A stretch of 43,033 nt of DNA from Cyanobacterium sp. T60_A2020_053 (GCA_015272165.1 JACYMF010000024.1:1-43033), one strand, 5' to 3'; positions 8,289 to 18,196 are shown, counted from the stretch's first letter. Numbers and translations are program-made. Notes: a model not told the origin generated them from the letters alone.

Positions 8289-9797
8289 ATGGAATCAATT
8301 ATTATCTTTCTTGTTCTCAGCGTTGTTATTTACTTTATTATCAATAAAACTGTCAAAAAAATCACCACAACTCCCCCTTGGTTATTATGGTTAGCATTAA
8401 TGACACCGAGTTTGATTTGGTTAGGGTGGCAACTCTGGCATCAAGGTAATGATAATCCCCCCGCAATTCTTCTCTATTTACCCCTCTTAATTTCTCCCAT
8501 TGTTTACCGGTGGTTAATTCAAATTGGTAAACCAAAATCAAATCAGCCAGAGGCAAAAAAGCCTGTTTCTTCTGAAAATAATATGAATAACGATCCTTTT
8601 TCCCCTAAATCTAACTTACCACCCCAGCAAAAATCCCTACCTCGCCCTATTAATGATGAAGAGGAGAGGGCGCTGAAAGATTGTTTTCCTTGGGGAGTGT
8701 ATTATCTACAAAAAATCGACTATTTACCCCAAGCCATCGTCTGTTTAGGAAAACTACGCACAGCGCCCGAAAAAGCCTATCCCACCGTCAAAGCCAACCT
8801 CGAAAAAGTCTTTCAAGATCGTTTTTTTGTCATCTTCCAAGAAACCATGCAAGGTAAACCTTTTTTTGCCCTTGTGCCCAATCCCGACTCCGCCGAGAAT
8901 CAAGCTAAACAACCGACAGAAAAACTAACTAAACCCTTAACCGCACTGGTATTACTAATTTTAACCCTCGTCACCACCACCATCATCGGCACAGAAATTG
9001 ACGGCGTGACAGTGACAGAATTAGAAAATAATGCTCGATTAGTATTCAATGGTTTACCCTACAGCTTATCTTTGTTGCTCATTCTGGGTATCCATGAATT
9101 AAGCCATTATCTATTTGCTGTTTATTATCGCATCAAGACTACCCTCCCCTACTTCATTCCCATTCCCTTCTTTTTAGGCACATTTGGGGCGTTTATTTCC
9201 ATGAAATCACCCATGCCTAACCGCAAAGCGATGTTTGATGTTGCCCTCGCTGGACCTTTGGGGGGATTTTTGATTACCATACCTGTATTAGTGTGGGGCT
9301 TAAATTTTTCAGGGGTAGTACCCATGGCTGAAACCCCTAATATGCTCGATTTTAATGCCCTTGATCCACGTTTTTCCCTAATTTTTGCCATAATTAGCAA
9401 AATTGTTTTTGGCTCTGAATTAGGGGTAGGAGATGCCCTTAGCTTACATCCCATTGCTGTATCGGGATATATTGGTTTAATTGTCACTGCCTTAAATTTA
9501 ATGCCTGTAGGGCAGTTAGACGGCGGACATATTGTCCATGCTATGTTTGGACAAAGTAAAGCGGTGATTATCGGTCAAATTACCCGTTTTCTGATGATTT
9601 TATTAGCATTTGTGCGAGGAGAGTTTTTGTTGTGGGCGCTAATCCTTCTCTTTATGCCCATTGCCGATCAACCGGCGCTTAATGATGTCACAGAATTGGA
9701 TAATAAGCGCGATTTTCTCGGTTTGCTTTCTTTATTATTATTAATTGTCATTTTATTTCCCCTCCCCCGTGCCTTAGTTAGCTTACTTAATTTATAA
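8289..9797 (+). CDS. Site-2 protease-like membrane metalloprotease (EGY family, M50)
   Basis: A 502-aa polytopic membrane protein. N-terminal hydrophobic segments span residues ~1–75, followed by a hydrophilic Pro/Asn-rich linker and a soluble region (~110–215). The protease membrane core has the zinc motif H269-E-L-S-H273 (GIHELSHYLFA), and the third ligand lies in NLMPVGQLDGGH with Asp411. The arrangement resembles the plastid EGY1/EGY2 proteins and their cyanobacterial homologues, which cleave within the thylakoid or plasma membrane. The substrate is unknown; site-2 proteases often release anti-sigma factors or membrane-bound regulators. No substrate candidate is adjacent. Confidence 0.9.
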   Translation: MESIIIFLVLSVVIYFIINKTVKKITTTPPWLLWLALMTPSLIWLGWQLWHQGNDNPPAILLYLPLLISPIVYRWLIQIGKPKSNQPEAKKPVSSENNMNNDPFSPKSNLPPQQKSLPRPINDEEERALKDCFPWGVYYLQKIDYLPQAIVCLGKLRTAPEKAYPTVKANLEKVFQDRFFVIFQETMQGKPFFALVPNPDSAENQAKQPTEKLTKPLTALVLLILTLVTTTIIGTEIDGVTVTELENNARLVFNGLPYSLSLLLILGIHELSHYLFAVYYRIKTTLPYFIPIPFFLGTFGAFISMKSPMPNRKAMFDVALAGPLGGFLITIPVLVWGLNFSGVVPMAETPNMLDFNALDPRFSLIFAIISKIVFGSELGVGDALSLHPIAVSGYIGLIVTALNLMPVGQLDGGHIVHAMFGQSKAVIIGQITRFLMILLAFVRGEFLLWALILLFMPIADQPALNDVTELDNKRDFLGLLSLLLLIVILFPLPRALVSLLNL

Positions 9798-9875
9798 GAA
9801 AGAGGAAATAATATTAAAAATCTTCCCCTCAATTTTGTACCCAAAAAAATTTTTGACACATTTTCAATTTTCGTA

Positions 9876-10193
9876 GGGGTTGAACATTGTTCAACCCATT
9901 AGATCAAGTCCTACATTCCACCGTGTAATGAATTACACGGCTAATAAGTTTACGTTCAATAAATTGAACTAAGATTATTTAGGGTTTGCTAAAAAAGTGG
10001 AGTGGTGAGGTGTCAGGTTTCGGGTGTTAGGTGAAATGCTCATATAAATCAAAGACTTTGCCATAATAATCATTTTCCATAAATTGCTATTTTGTGTCAA
10101 TTATTTTTGATTCCCACACCCAAAATACCCTTTTTTTCTAAAAATCCTCTATGTTTTGCAATACTTTGACCAGATTCGGGCTAGAAGCCCGAA
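9876..10193. repeat. Cluster of palindromic intergenic repeats
   Basis: The 465-bp gap before the GH57 gene has no gene. It holds GGGTTGAACATTGTTCAACCC (9877–9897), then CCGTGTAATGAATTACACGG followed by GTTCAATAAATTGAAC and aagattatt (9918–9980), a gttgctgaaaaag/ggtgtcaggt block (~9985–10035) and TTCGGGCTAGAAGCCCGAA (10175–10193). The second unit recurs at 21745 and 23236 and in decayed form at 42898. The first and last recur near 23392 and 23341. Perfect dyads suggest folded RNA or DNA, possibly serving as transcription terminators. Confidence 0.75.
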
Positions 10194-10262
10194 ATACGGT
10201 GAAAAAGTTTTTTTTTGAGATGTTTAATGCAAAACAAGGGGTTTAAACTCCTAGACAAAAGC

Positions 10263-11852
10263 CTAAAGAGGACGATAAACCCGATAATTAATACTAGGGA
10301 AAATGTTATCAATAGCTTCCACTTTTTCTAACCAACCAGAATCAATTTCACCGCTATAAATATCCTGCTCTAATTTATTCAAACGCAATAAATGACTTTT
10401 CGTGCGCCGTTCGGCATAGGGTACCATTGTACCAGTACGCATAATAAACGCCCAATCAGACGACTGCGCCAATAACAACTCTCTGGCACACTGATTCAGC
10501 GCGCGCCACTCCAAATCGTCTGCGGGTTCTCTTTTTGCCAAATTGATCATTTTTTCAGCACCCTTGTGGAGATGAGGATAAATCCAAGCATTGGTAGTAT
10601 TTAACCAATATTCATGGAAACCTTTATAACCCCAACTAGATTGAGAAGGAATCGCCACCTGTTGTTGAGGATGCCCTTTGAGATAGTCGGCTAAATGAAT
10701 CATAGATAGAGTATCCTGATCAAACCAAGCCTTACGGAACAGAAAATCAATAAATTGAGGACCTTCATACCACCAATGACCATATAACTCAGCATCATAC
10801 GGTGATACTACAATGGGTTCTCGTTGCATAATTCCGGCTAAATGCTGAACCTGTTGCATACGATTATACAAGAAATTTCCAGCGTGTTCAGCGGCTTTTT
10901 CCTTTGCCCAATAAGGATCATATAACGCCTTGTCAGATAAACCAGCTTGACGACTGGTAATCTTATGATACTTTATACCGACATTTTTCCTTTGACCATT
11001 GGGCATAATATAAGGTTTAATGTAGTCGTAATCAGCTTCCCAACCAATATCCTTATAAAATTCACGGTAAACAGGATCACCCGGATAACCCACTTCAGAA
11101 GACCAAACCTGCTGAGAAGACTCATGATCACGTCCAAATACTGCTACCCCTGTTTCAGTAAAAATCGGTGCATAAGTGCCAAAACGAGGGCGAGGGCGCG
11201 CGTAGAGCAAACCATGACCATCCGTTAGGAAGTAACGCAAACCAGCATCAGCTAACATTCTTTCTAAACCTTCATAGTAAGCGCACTCCGGCAACCAAAT
11301 ACCTCTAGGGCGCGCGCCGAAATTTTCTTCATAATGCTGACAAGCCACCTCAATTTGAGCCCATACCGCTTGAGGATACATTTTCATCAAAGGTAAATAA
11401 CCATGGGTTGCACCGCAAGTGATAATCTCCAGATTATTACTATCCTGAAACTGTTTAAAAGCGCTAACTAAATCCCCTTTATAAAATTCCCAGACCTCAC
11501 GAGTGGCTTTAAATTCTTGATCATAATGTTCAGCAAGATATTTAATATGTCCATTGTGTTTATTAAGCTCGATTTCTTTAGTAATTAATTCTTGTAACTT
11601 ACTTAAATGTTCGTCGTAGCGCTCTTGTAGTAGTTTATCTCTTAACATGGACACCAGAGGAGGTGTCATACTCATAGTGATTTTAAAATCAACTCCGTCT
11701 CGTTTTAATCCCTGAAAAACCTGTAACAAAGGAATATAAGTTTCGGTGATAGCTTCGTATAACCATTCTTCTTCGAGGACATAATCACTTTCCGGATGGC
11801 GAACAAAGGGAAGATGTGCGTGTAACACGAGGGCGAGATAGCCGAGAGCCAT
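10263..11852 (-). CDS. GH57-type 1,4-alpha-glucan branching enzyme
   Basis: A 529-aa glycoside hydrolase family 57 protein. The N-terminal LVLHAHLPFVRHPE is the typical first strand of GH57 branching enzymes. The nucleophile is probably Glu189 in IWLPECAYYEG and the acid/base Asp353 in SPYDAELYGHWWYEG. The C-terminal helical domain contains LNQCARELLLAQSSDWAFIMRTGT, diagnostic for the branching-enzyme subgroup (DUF1957). It would introduce alpha-1,6 branches into glycogen or semi-amylopectin in the cytoplasm, alongside any GH13 GlgB elsewhere. Single gene; the upstream gap carries the second MITE. Confidence 0.92.
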   Translation of the reverse strand: MALGYLALVLHAHLPFVRHPESDYVLEEEWLYEAITETYIPLLQVFQGLKRDGVDFKITMSMTPPLVSMLRDKLLQERYDEHLSKLQELITKEIELNKHNGHIKYLAEHYDQEFKATREVWEFYKGDLVSAFKQFQDSNNLEIITCGATHGYLPLMKMYPQAVWAQIEVACQHYEENFGARPRGIWLPECAYYEGLERMLADAGLRYFLTDGHGLLYARPRPRFGTYAPIFTETGVAVFGRDHESSQQVWSSEVGYPGDPVYREFYKDIGWEADYDYIKPYIMPNGQRKNVGIKYHKITSRQAGLSDKALYDPYWAKEKAAEHAGNFLYNRMQQVQHLAGIMQREPIVVSPYDAELYGHWWYEGPQFIDFLFRKAWFDQDTLSMIHLADYLKGHPQQQVAIPSQSSWGYKGFHEYWLNTTNAWIYPHLHKGAEKMINLAKREPADDLEWRALNQCARELLLAQSSDWAFIMRTGTMVPYAERRTKSHLLRLNKLEQDIYSGEIDSGWLEKVEAIDNIFPSINYRVYRPL

Positions 11853-12107
11853 AATATGTCTATGTGTTATTGTCGATTTTTATAGTGGGACAGTTTTATG
11901 ATCCGTCTTCATGAATTGTAAGCTAATTTGTGATGTTTTCCACATTTTCTCTTTAATTGCTTAAAAAGTGCCCTCCACCACACCCAAAACAATTCTCCAC
12001 CTTTGTAAGCAGGAGGTTTTCAAAGTCAGATACAAAATTGATTTGTTTAGCTGGGGAAGCAGAGGAGAAAGGGGAGATTTTTTCTGTTAGCCGATTTATT
12101 TTTATTA

Positions 12108-12208
12108 CAGTGCTTTTCTAATGAATAAACCACATTTTTTATGTCTCGCAAAGTCGCCAAGTCGCAAAGAAGAGTGCTAAGTGTGGTTTAAAGAAATGAA
12201 AATTGCTG
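12108..12208. repeat. MITE-like element, copy 2, flanked by TA
   Basis: A 101-bp element bounded by TA at 12106–12107 and 12209–12210. Left end CAGTGCTTTTC…AAACCACA, right end TGTGGTTTAA…AATTGCTG. It is homologous to 312–427. A TA target duplication is the signature of the IS630/Tc1-mariner superfamily, so this is probably a non-autonomous element of that group; no transposase is in the window. It occupies part of the 400-bp gap 11853–12252, where I see no gene. Confidence 0.75.
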
Positions 12209-12279
12209 TAATGGACACTAGATGAGATAGTAAATGACAAAATGAAATAACATTGATTTTAAATTATTTTGTGAAAAAC

Positions 12280-13410
12280 ATGATTGTTGTTGGCTTAATG
12301 AGTGGTACATCAGTGGATGGTATTGATGCGGTGGTGGTAGAAATTACCGGGCAAGAATTAGACTTAAAAATAGAGATGATAGCCGGGCAAACCTTCCCTT
12401 ATCCTGACGAATTAAGAACAAAAATTTTAGCGGTATGTGAAGGCGCCCTCCACACCATGGCAGAGTTAGCCCAATTAGATCAAGCCATTGCCGAAGAATT
12501 TGCCAAGGCTACCCTGAATGTAATTCCTGAGGATGTGAAAGTGGATTTAATTGGCTCTCATGGGCAGACAGTTTATCATCAACCACCGAGCAAAAATCAA
12601 TTAGGCTATACCCTGCAATTAGGTAGAGGTGAAGTCATTGCCCACATGACGGGAATCACTACGGTTAATAACTTTCGTCAAGGTGACATTGCTTGGGGAG
12701 GGCAAGGGGCGCCCCTCGTCTCCAAAATAGACTTATGTTTATTTGCGCACCATCGCCATCATCGTTGCTTACAGAATATTGGCGGTATCGGTAACGTAAC
12801 TTATTTACCGGCTACCCATAGCCAAAATTTAATCAGTGGTTGGGATACAGGTCCGGGAAATGCTTTAATTGACTTAGCAGTGCAAAAATTTACCGATAAT
12901 CAGCGCACCTACGACAATAACGGCCATTGGAGTCGTCAGGGCAAACCCTGCTTACCTTTAGTGCAAAAATGGTTAAAAGAAGACTTTTTTCAGCAAAAAC
13001 CGCCTAAATCCACAGGAAGGGAGTTATTTGGACATCATTACCTCGCTAAATGTCAACAGGAAGCAGAAAAGTATGATTTAGGTGAAGCGGATTTTTTGGC
13101 AACTTTAACGGAATTAACCGCCCTTTCCATAGTTCATAGTTACCAACATTTTTTACCATCCATGCCCCATGAGATGATTTTAGCTGGTGGTGGTAGTCGC
13201 AATAGTTATTTGATGGAGCGTTTACAGGCTAACTTACTTCACACCAAAGTGTTAACTAGCGATGATTTTCACATTAGTAGTGAATTTAAGGAAGCCATAG
13301 CTTTTGCCATTCTTGCTTATTGGCGCGTGAATAACTATCCGGGTAATTTACCTGCGGTGACGGGTGCGAAAAAAGAAACTTTATTGGGAGAAATTCGTCT
13401 AAACCATTGA
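12280..13410 (+). CDS. anmK: Anhydro-N-acetylmuramic acid kinase
   Basis: A 376-aa enzyme that opens and phosphorylates 1,6-anhydro-MurNAc to MurNAc-6-phosphate in peptidoglycan recycling. The ASKHA-fold phosphate loop [12 protein letters not shown] lies at the very N-terminus. The central [13 protein letters not shown] and the C-terminal ILAGGGSRN are conserved. The frame extends upstream (TTG 12253, GTG 12271), but the ATG at 12280 gives the family's normal [11 protein letters not shown] beginning. No MurNAc-6-P etherase (murQ) is adjacent. The following gene starts 9 bases after the stop but is unrelated in function. Confidence 0.95.
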   Translation: MIVVGLMSGTSVDGIDAVVVEITGQELDLKIEMIAGQTFPYPDELRTKILAVCEGALHTMAELAQLDQAIAEEFAKATLNVIPEDVKVDLIGSHGQTVYHQPPSKNQLGYTLQLGRGEVIAHMTGITTVNNFRQGDIAWGGQGAPLVSKIDLCLFAHHRHHRCLQNIGGIGNVTYLPATHSQNLISGWDTGPGNALIDLAVQKFTDNQRTYDNNGHWSRQGKPCLPLVQKWLKEDFFQQKPPKSTGRELFGHHYLAKCQQEAEKYDLGEADFLATLTELTALSIVHSYQHFLPSMPHEMILAGGGSRNSYLMERLQANLLHTKVLTSDDFHISSEFKEAIAFAILAYWRVNNYPGNLPAVTGAKKETLLGEIRLNH

Positions 13411-13419
13411 AGATAAAAA

Positions 13420-14451
13420 ATGGTAAAAAGATCAATCATGACGACTTTTATAAAAACCACCTCTCCCAATGGTGACGATAATATTCGCTTAGGCACTTTA
13501 CAAGAAGATCGTAATTTTGGCGAAAATCTCACCCAAACTAATAATAATGATCTTTATTTTTTTAGTTTAGACCGTACCACCACCGTTAATATTTTAATTG
13601 ACTATAATGCCAGCAGTGGCTCAACCGCTCAACCCCAAGGATTTTTTGAGCTAGTTAAAGACGAAAATCGTAATGGTTTTCTCAATTTTGATGAACTGGT
13701 ATTAGATGATTTTTTTCTGGGAGGTAGCGCCCGTAACTCTAATCAAACAGGACTTTTAACCCTTTCACCGGGCGAATATATTTTTGCCGTCAGTCGCAAT
13801 AGTGTTTTTTCTGCTTCTTACAATGTCGCCATTGATGTTAGTAACTCCAACTCTTTTGATGATGATGATTTTTTCAATGATGATAGTGGTTTACAAATCG
13901 GTAGTCTTTATGGATTAATTACCATTCGAGATTTTGACGGTAACGCCCACGGCGTGAGTAATTTTAACGGTGATTTGGCAATTTCCGACAGCTATAAATA
14001 TCAAGGACAATTTGATGTACAAGGTAATGGTAAGCGCGAATTAGTGTTTACCAACCAGTTTACCGGGCGCTGGGCTACCGTAGAAACTGATCCTCTCACG
14101 GGAGAAGTGGATTATTCTCGCTTTGGCAGTAATGGTAGTACCCGTGTAGTGGGAATATACACTGATCCTTTAGTTGCCCAAGGAGTAGTACAAAAAAACT
14201 CAGAGTTGGATAGTCAGCGCCGTTTTCAAAATGATTTATTAATTGATAACTTGGAGTTAAGGGCTTCGGGTGATTATGATAGGGATGGTTTTCAAGAATT
14301 GTATTGGAAAACTGGGGATGGTACGGCTTATTTACGGGCGCTGATGCACGGTGACGGTAATATTCAATACGCCAATTATCAAAGTGAGCAACAAATGAGG
14401 GATTATCTTACCGGTACAGGTAATTTTAATGAAATTCAATTTATTATTTAG
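13420..14451 (+). CDS. Secreted PPC/repeat-domain protein
   Basis: A 343-aa acidic protein. Residues ~15–135 resemble a bacterial pre-peptidase C-terminal domain (D-L-Y-F-F-S-L then S-P-G-E-Y-I-F-A-V), here with a DENRNGFLNFDEL Ca-binding-like loop. Residues ~155–343 have Asp/Gly/Asn loops (DFDGNAHG, DVQGNGKREL, DYDRDGFQELYW) like VCBS/FG-GAP-type repeats, plus RALMHGDGNIQYANYQ, a block I recognise from cyanobacterial exoproteins. There is no classical signal peptide, so type I secretion is likely (inference). The start may be the ATG at 13438 instead. The stop is followed by a repeat block. Confidence 0.7.
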   Translation: MVKRSIMTTFIKTTSPNGDDNIRLGTLQEDRNFGENLTQTNNNDLYFFSLDRTTTVNILIDYNASSGSTAQPQGFFELVKDENRNGFLNFDELVLDDFFLGGSARNSNQTGLLTLSPGEYIFAVSRNSVFSASYNVAIDVSNSNSFDDDDFFNDDSGLQIGSLYGLITIRDFDGNAHGVSNFNGDLAISDSYKYQGQFDVQGNGKRELVFTNQFTGRWATVETDPLTGEVDYSRFGSNGSTRVVGIYTDPLVAQGVVQKNSELDSQRRFQNDLLIDNLELRASGDYDRDGFQELYWKTGDGTAYLRALMHGDGNIQYANYQSEQQMRDYLTGTGNFNEIQFII

Positions 14452-14526
14452 GGGTTGCTGAAAAGTATTTTAGTTAAGGTAGGGAAAAGGAAAGAGGGAA
14501 AAGGGAAGATAATTAACTATCCATTA

Positions 14527-14700
14527 TCATTTATTTTTTTTCCCTTTCCAAGTGCCACCATAGCGATAGAAGGTGTTGTCGGGCGCTACTTCCTGCCAAC
14601 ATTGAGGGCAAACTAATTGCCATGATTGATTTTTTTGCCACTGAATACGATACCGTAGGGATACTAATTGAGAGCATCTAGCGCACTCCGCCGTTTTCAT
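14527..14700 (-). CDS. Small zinc-ribbon protein
   Basis: A 57-aa protein with CARC near the N-terminus and CPQC in the middle, a two-knuckle arrangement that would bind one zinc. The C-terminus is basic (YGGTWKGKKNK). The frame runs upstream to 14748, but the extra residues are hydrophobic and AT-derived, and the ATG at 14700 begins directly before the first zinc knuckle. It is divergent from the outer-membrane protein gene at 14771. The function is unknown; such short zinc ribbons are common, conserved hypothetical proteins in cyanobacteria. Confidence 0.65.
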   Translation of the reverse strand: MKTAECARCSQLVSLRYRIQWQKNQSWQLVCPQCWQEVAPDNTFYRYGGTWKGKKNK

Positions 14701-14770
14701 AATAATTGAGGTCAATAAGTGAATGATGAGATAAAATGCTGAGTACATTTATCAAAATTATTTTACAAAA

Positions 14771-16588
14771 ATGTCTTTAAAATCATCAGCAGTTATTGTT
14801 AATTCTCTATTAATTAGTTCCAGTATAGCTTTTCCAGCTTTAGCGGATGAATCCAGCGCCCCTCGCACCTTAGCAGAAATTAACGCAGAAGGTTTTACGA
14901 GTAAAGCAGAGCAATTACAATTTAACCCTACCGTTGATAAAAACTTTTTTCAAACAGAAAATAACACTCCCACTTGGGAAATCGTGCAAGGAGAAGAAAA
15001 TCGATTTTCTCCTTCCCCCCTACAAGTGGATTTAACCAAAACCATGATTATCCCCAGCGCCGAAATTATGCCCAAAGGGGGAGTAACTATCACCAATGGC
15101 GCCCATGTTTTTACGACGGGCGCTGAGGGATTCGGCACAGGATTACAGATATATGGCGGTTCTGTTGATGTCGGCATCAACGATAAATTACAAGTAGGAT
15201 TAGCTTACACTGATTTTGATGACATTTTAGGACAAAGAGTCAATAATCAACCTGTTTTCTTACAATTGAAGGGATTTGCTCCTAATTTTAAATATCAACT
15301 CATTAATCAACCATCCTATAGCCTTGCTGTGACAGGATCAGCCGAACTATTACAGGTGGGTGGAAATAACGGTTTATTTACCCCCGATAATCAAAATAGA
15401 ACAGATAATATTCTGGCCGCCACCATACAAGCGCCCGTCACCTTTGACTACACCGATAACGTAAAGTTTCATTTCGTAGGAGGTTTAGCCATATTTCCCG
15501 ATACCGTTAATAACGGTGCTGATTTTTACGGGACATTTTTTCACGGTGGCGCTGGCATAACGGCTCGATTTTCCGAACGTTTTGGCGCTTCTGCTGATTT
15601 CAGCTATCCTCTTATTGGTGGTGGCAATAGTGTTAATAATCAAGGGGAAGTTACTAAAAATCCCGTGTGGAGTGCCATGGTTAACTATCTTCATAGCCCA
15701 GCAGTTGCCTTCGATTTATACGTTACCAACACTTTAGGCACGACTCCAGCTACTAAACTATTAACATTTATTCCCGATGGTAAACAAGTTGCTGTGGGCT
15801 TAAACCTGCGCTGGAGTCCAGATTATTTCGGCAAAAATTATCAAGCTAGTTTCTCCGATCGACCTCTTACCCCCCTTACTGCCAGAGATAAACAATTACT
15901 CTTCGATGGTTTTACCCTCAATACCGCCGAAACGTTGCGAAAAGATCGCTTTTTGGTTCAAGGAAACGTGAGCGAAAACTCTGGGTTTCAATTGGCTTAT
16001 GGTTTAAGTGACGATGTGCAGTTAGAACTTTTGGGGCAAAGTTTAGCCGATAATGATCAGAGTTTGGGTAACGGTTTTAAATTGGCAGTGGCTACCAAAG
16101 TTCGATTTTTAAATCAAAGTCAAGGTGATCCTTTTTCCTTCAGTGTGAGAGGAACATTTGATATTTGGAAAGGTACGGTAGATAAGGTAACTAATCTTGG
16201 TAATGGGCAAACCATGACTGAAAGCGTCACCGCACCCGGTAGTTTTACCGCCCAAGCTATTTTTAACTATCAAAATAGTGAGCAATTTGCCTTTTTCCTT
16301 AGCCCCAAAGCCGGTTTATTTGGCGATCAACGAATTTTGGGCGCTGGTTTAGGTGTGAATTATCAACCTATCACGGGTTTACAATTAATTGGCGAGTTAA
16401 CTCCTATGGTAAGTAATGACCCTTTGGTTTGGGCGGTGGGCGCCCGTTATATGCGCCCTCAAACTAACTGGGGTATCGGTGTTTATGGCACTAATGCCAT
16501 CGGTAGCAACGGCATTGGTAATGTCGTTACCCAGTCTAATGATGGTATTACTCTCGGTGTTAATTTACTGTTTTTGCACGGGCGCTAA
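14771..16588 (+). CDS. Exported protein, probable outer-membrane beta-barrel
   Basis: A 605-aa protein with a Sec signal peptide (residues 1–25, hydrophobic core ending FPALADE). The mature part alternates polar and hydrophobic residues with many aromatic-ended strands (GLQIYGGSVDVGINDKLQVG, FKYQLINQPSYSLAVTGSAE, FGASADFSYPLIGGG), as in outer-membrane barrels, and ends in a strand GITLGVNLLFLHGR. I do not recognise a named family. The role may be structural or in transport; this is unassigned. It is a stand-alone gene with repeats on both sides. Confidence 0.65.
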   Translation: MSLKSSAVIVNSLLISSSIAFPALADESSAPRTLAEINAEGFTSKAEQLQFNPTVDKNFFQTENNTPTWEIVQGEENRFSPSPLQVDLTKTMIIPSAEIMPKGGVTITNGAHVFTTGAEGFGTGLQIYGGSVDVGINDKLQVGLAYTDFDDILGQRVNNQPVFLQLKGFAPNFKYQLINQPSYSLAVTGSAELLQVGGNNGLFTPDNQNRTDNILAATIQAPVTFDYTDNVKFHFVGGLAIFPDTVNNGADFYGTFFHGGAGITARFSERFGASADFSYPLIGGGNSVNNQGEVTKNPVWSAMVNYLHSPAVAFDLYVTNTLGTTPATKLLTFIPDGKQVAVGLNLRWSPDYFGKNYQASFSDRPLTPLTARDKQLLFDGFTLNTAETLRKDRFLVQGNVSENSGFQLAYGLSDDVQLELLGQSLADNDQSLGNGFKLAVATKVRFLNQSQGDPFSFSVRGTFDIWKGTVDKVTNLGNGQTMTESVTAPGSFTAQAIFNYQNSEQFAFFLSPKAGLFGDQRILGAGLGVNYQPITGLQLIGELTPMVSNDPLVWAVGARYMRPQTNWGIGVYGTNAIGSNGIGNVVTQSNDGITLGVNLLFLHGR

Positions 16589-16620
16589 TTTTTCTTTTGT
16601 CTAAACTCACGCCTAGATTT

Positions 16621-16654
16621 TGTAGGTTGGGAAGTGCGACAGCGTAACCCAACC
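16621..16654. repeat. Long-hairpin repeat (GTAGGTTGGG…CCCAACC)
   Basis: An inverted repeat, GGTTGGG…CCCAACC with a gcgacagcg-like loop, 30 bp past the 14771–16588 gene. The same element in opposite orientation lies at 18750–18784. This hairpin class is very common in cyanobacterial intergenic DNA and may act as a terminator. Confidence 0.75.
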
Positions 16655-16700
16655 ATCACAGAATTAGGGATACAGGAAGACGGGGACACAGGATGATTAT

Positions 16701-16732
16701 AATTCATAATTCATAATTCATAATTCATAATT
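16701..16732. repeat. Heptamer tandem repeat (AATTCAT)n
   Basis: About 4.5 perfect tandem copies of a seven-base unit upstream of the second ferredoxin gene. The same unit is found at 22013–22038. Confidence 0.9.
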
Positions 16733-16799
16733 GGTCAAAGTTCTTTATAATTCTTTAAGGTTATTATAGAAACTTAATAATATTAGGAGACAAAGAGAC

Positions 16800-17096
16800 A
16801 TGGCTACAATCACCTTTCTCAAAGAAAATAAAGAAGTTATAGCGGCAGATGGAGCTAATTTGAGAGAAAAAGCCCTTCAAAATGGTGTGGATATTTATAA
16901 ATTTAGAGGAAAATTGATGAATTGCGGAGGGGCAGGTCAATGTGCCACTTGTGTAGTGGAAATAGTGGAAGGCAAGGAAAATTTATCTCCCAAAACTGAT
17001 TTTGAGGAAAGAAGACTGAAGAAGAAGCCTGACAATTATCGCCTAGCCTGTCAAACTTTGGTTAATGGACCAATCAGCGTTAATACAAAACCATAG
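16800..17096 (+). CDS. [2Fe-2S] ferredoxin with CX5CX2C spacing
   Basis: A 98-aa protein. Cluster ligands are Cys42, Cys48, Cys51 ([10 protein letters not shown]) and Cys84 (RLACQ). The CX5CX2C spacing and the basic stretch before Cys84 (EERRLKKKP) separate it from photosynthetic ferredoxins and resemble the adrenodoxin-like or cyanobacterial 'ferredoxin-like' group. It probably serves a dedicated redox route; the partner is unknown. A good ribosome-binding site (AGGAGA) lies 10 bases before the ATG. A GGGGTTTAAACCCC palindrome lies ~40 bp after the stop and may end the transcript. Confidence 0.9.
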   Translation: MATITFLKENKEVIAADGANLREKALQNGVDIYKFRGKLMNCGGAGQCATCVVEIVEGKENLSPKTDFEERRLKKKPDNYRLACQTLVNGPISVNTKP

Positions 17097-17135
17097 TAAA
17101 TTAGTTCTTGTACAAAGTTAATTGTCAGTAAGCGA

Positions 17136-17149
17136 GGGGTTTAAACCCC
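17136..17149. terminator. Palindrome GGGGTTTAAACCCC, possible terminator
   Basis: A perfect 14-base dyad, 40 bp downstream of the second ferredoxin gene and followed by ttatcat rather than a U-run. It belongs to a repeated palindrome class (a decayed copy lies at ~10238). The terminator function is inferred from position only. Confidence 0.4.
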
Positions 17150-17299
17150 TTATCATAGCTACAGTCAAACTTCATAATTATCCATTCTTCATTATCCATT
17201 ATCCACTATCCTCTAATTACACTGAGGTGATAAAATGGGCGAGTATATCTAAATTAGCTCAGGGTTGGACGAAAATTCCCCTAAAAGTATTTTATTGTG

Positions 17300-18196
17300 A
17301 TGAGTGATTATATTTTTGGTCAAGTTTTAACAGCCATGGTGACACCTTTTCATGGCGATGGTTCCGTTAATTATGCCATGGCTGAAAAACTAGCTAGTCA
17401 CCTAGTGGATCATGGTAGTGATGGTATTGTAGTATGTGGCACTACGGGAGAATCCCCAGCCTTAGAGGAAGGAGAAAAAGAAGAATTGTTAAAAGTGGTG
17501 AAGGGCGCTGTGGGCAGTCGTGGTAAAGTGATCATGGGGACGGGCGCTAATTCTACAACTAAAGCTATTGATTTAACTCGGAAAGCTGAAAAAATAGGCA
17601 TTGATGGCTCTTTACAAGTTGTGCCTTACTACAACAAACCCCCTCAAGAAGGTTTATATCTTCATTTTAGTGCCATTGCTTCTGCTTGTCCTGATGTTCC
17701 CATCATGTTGTACAATATACCCGGGCGCACGGGAAAAAACTGTGAACCGGCAACTATTGCTCAATTGGGAAAAGAATTTGCTAACATAGTAGCGGTGAAG
17801 GAAGCAAGTGGCAATTTAGAACAAGCCATGGAAATTAAAATCCTCGCTGAAGACAGCTTATTGATTTATTCTGGGGAAGATTTTTTGACTTTACCCATGA
17901 TGACGGTAGGAAGTATTGGTGTAGTTAGTGTGGCTAGTCACTTAGTAGGCACAGAAATTCAATCGATGATTAAAGCATATCAGTTGGGCAATGTTAATTT
18001 AGCTCAAAAAATTCAACAAACGTTACATCCTCTATTCAAAATTTTGTTTTGTGATACTAACCCTATTCCCCTGAAAACGGCATTACAACTCCAAGGTTGG
18101 GACGTTGGTGGTGTAAGATTGCCTTTGTCTCCTATTGGTGATAGTAATTATACTGACATTAAATTATTGCTTGACAAAATGAAGTTATTAAGTTAA
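17300..18196 (+). CDS. dapA: 4-hydroxy-tetrahydrodipicolinate synthase
   Basis: A 298-aa TIM-barrel class I aldolase that condenses pyruvate with aspartate semialdehyde in the lysine/diaminopimelate pathway. The pyruvate-binding GTTGESPAL, the catalytic-triad YNIPGRTG, and the Schiff-base Lys167 in IVAVKEASGN are all present. A GTG lies one codon upstream of the ATG used; either could be the start. It is a single gene; the following 657-bp gap carries repeats and the leader of rnj. Confidence 0.97.
   Translation: MSDYIFGQVLTAMVTPFHGDGSVNYAMAEKLASHLVDHGSDGIVVCGTTGESPALEEGEKEELLKVVKGAVGSRGKVIMGTGANSTTKAIDLTRKAEKIGIDGSLQVVPYYNKPPQEGLYLHFSAIASACPDVPIMLYNIPGRTGKNCEPATIAQLGKEFANIVAVKEASGNLEQAMEIKILAEDSLLIYSGEDFLTLPMMTVGSIGVVSVASHLVGTEIQSMIKAYQLGNVNLAQKIQQTLHPLFKILFCDTNPIPLKTALQLQGWDVGGVRLPLSPIGDSNYTDIKLLLDKMKLLS

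Noticed and set aside
10947-11228. 93-aa open frame antisense to the GH57 gene
   Set aside because: A shadow of a strongly conserved gene; no ribosome-binding site or family match.
17122-17307. 61-aa frame before dapA
   Set aside because: It spans the GGGGTTTAAACCCC palindrome and heptamer-like repeats, with no recognisable protein features.
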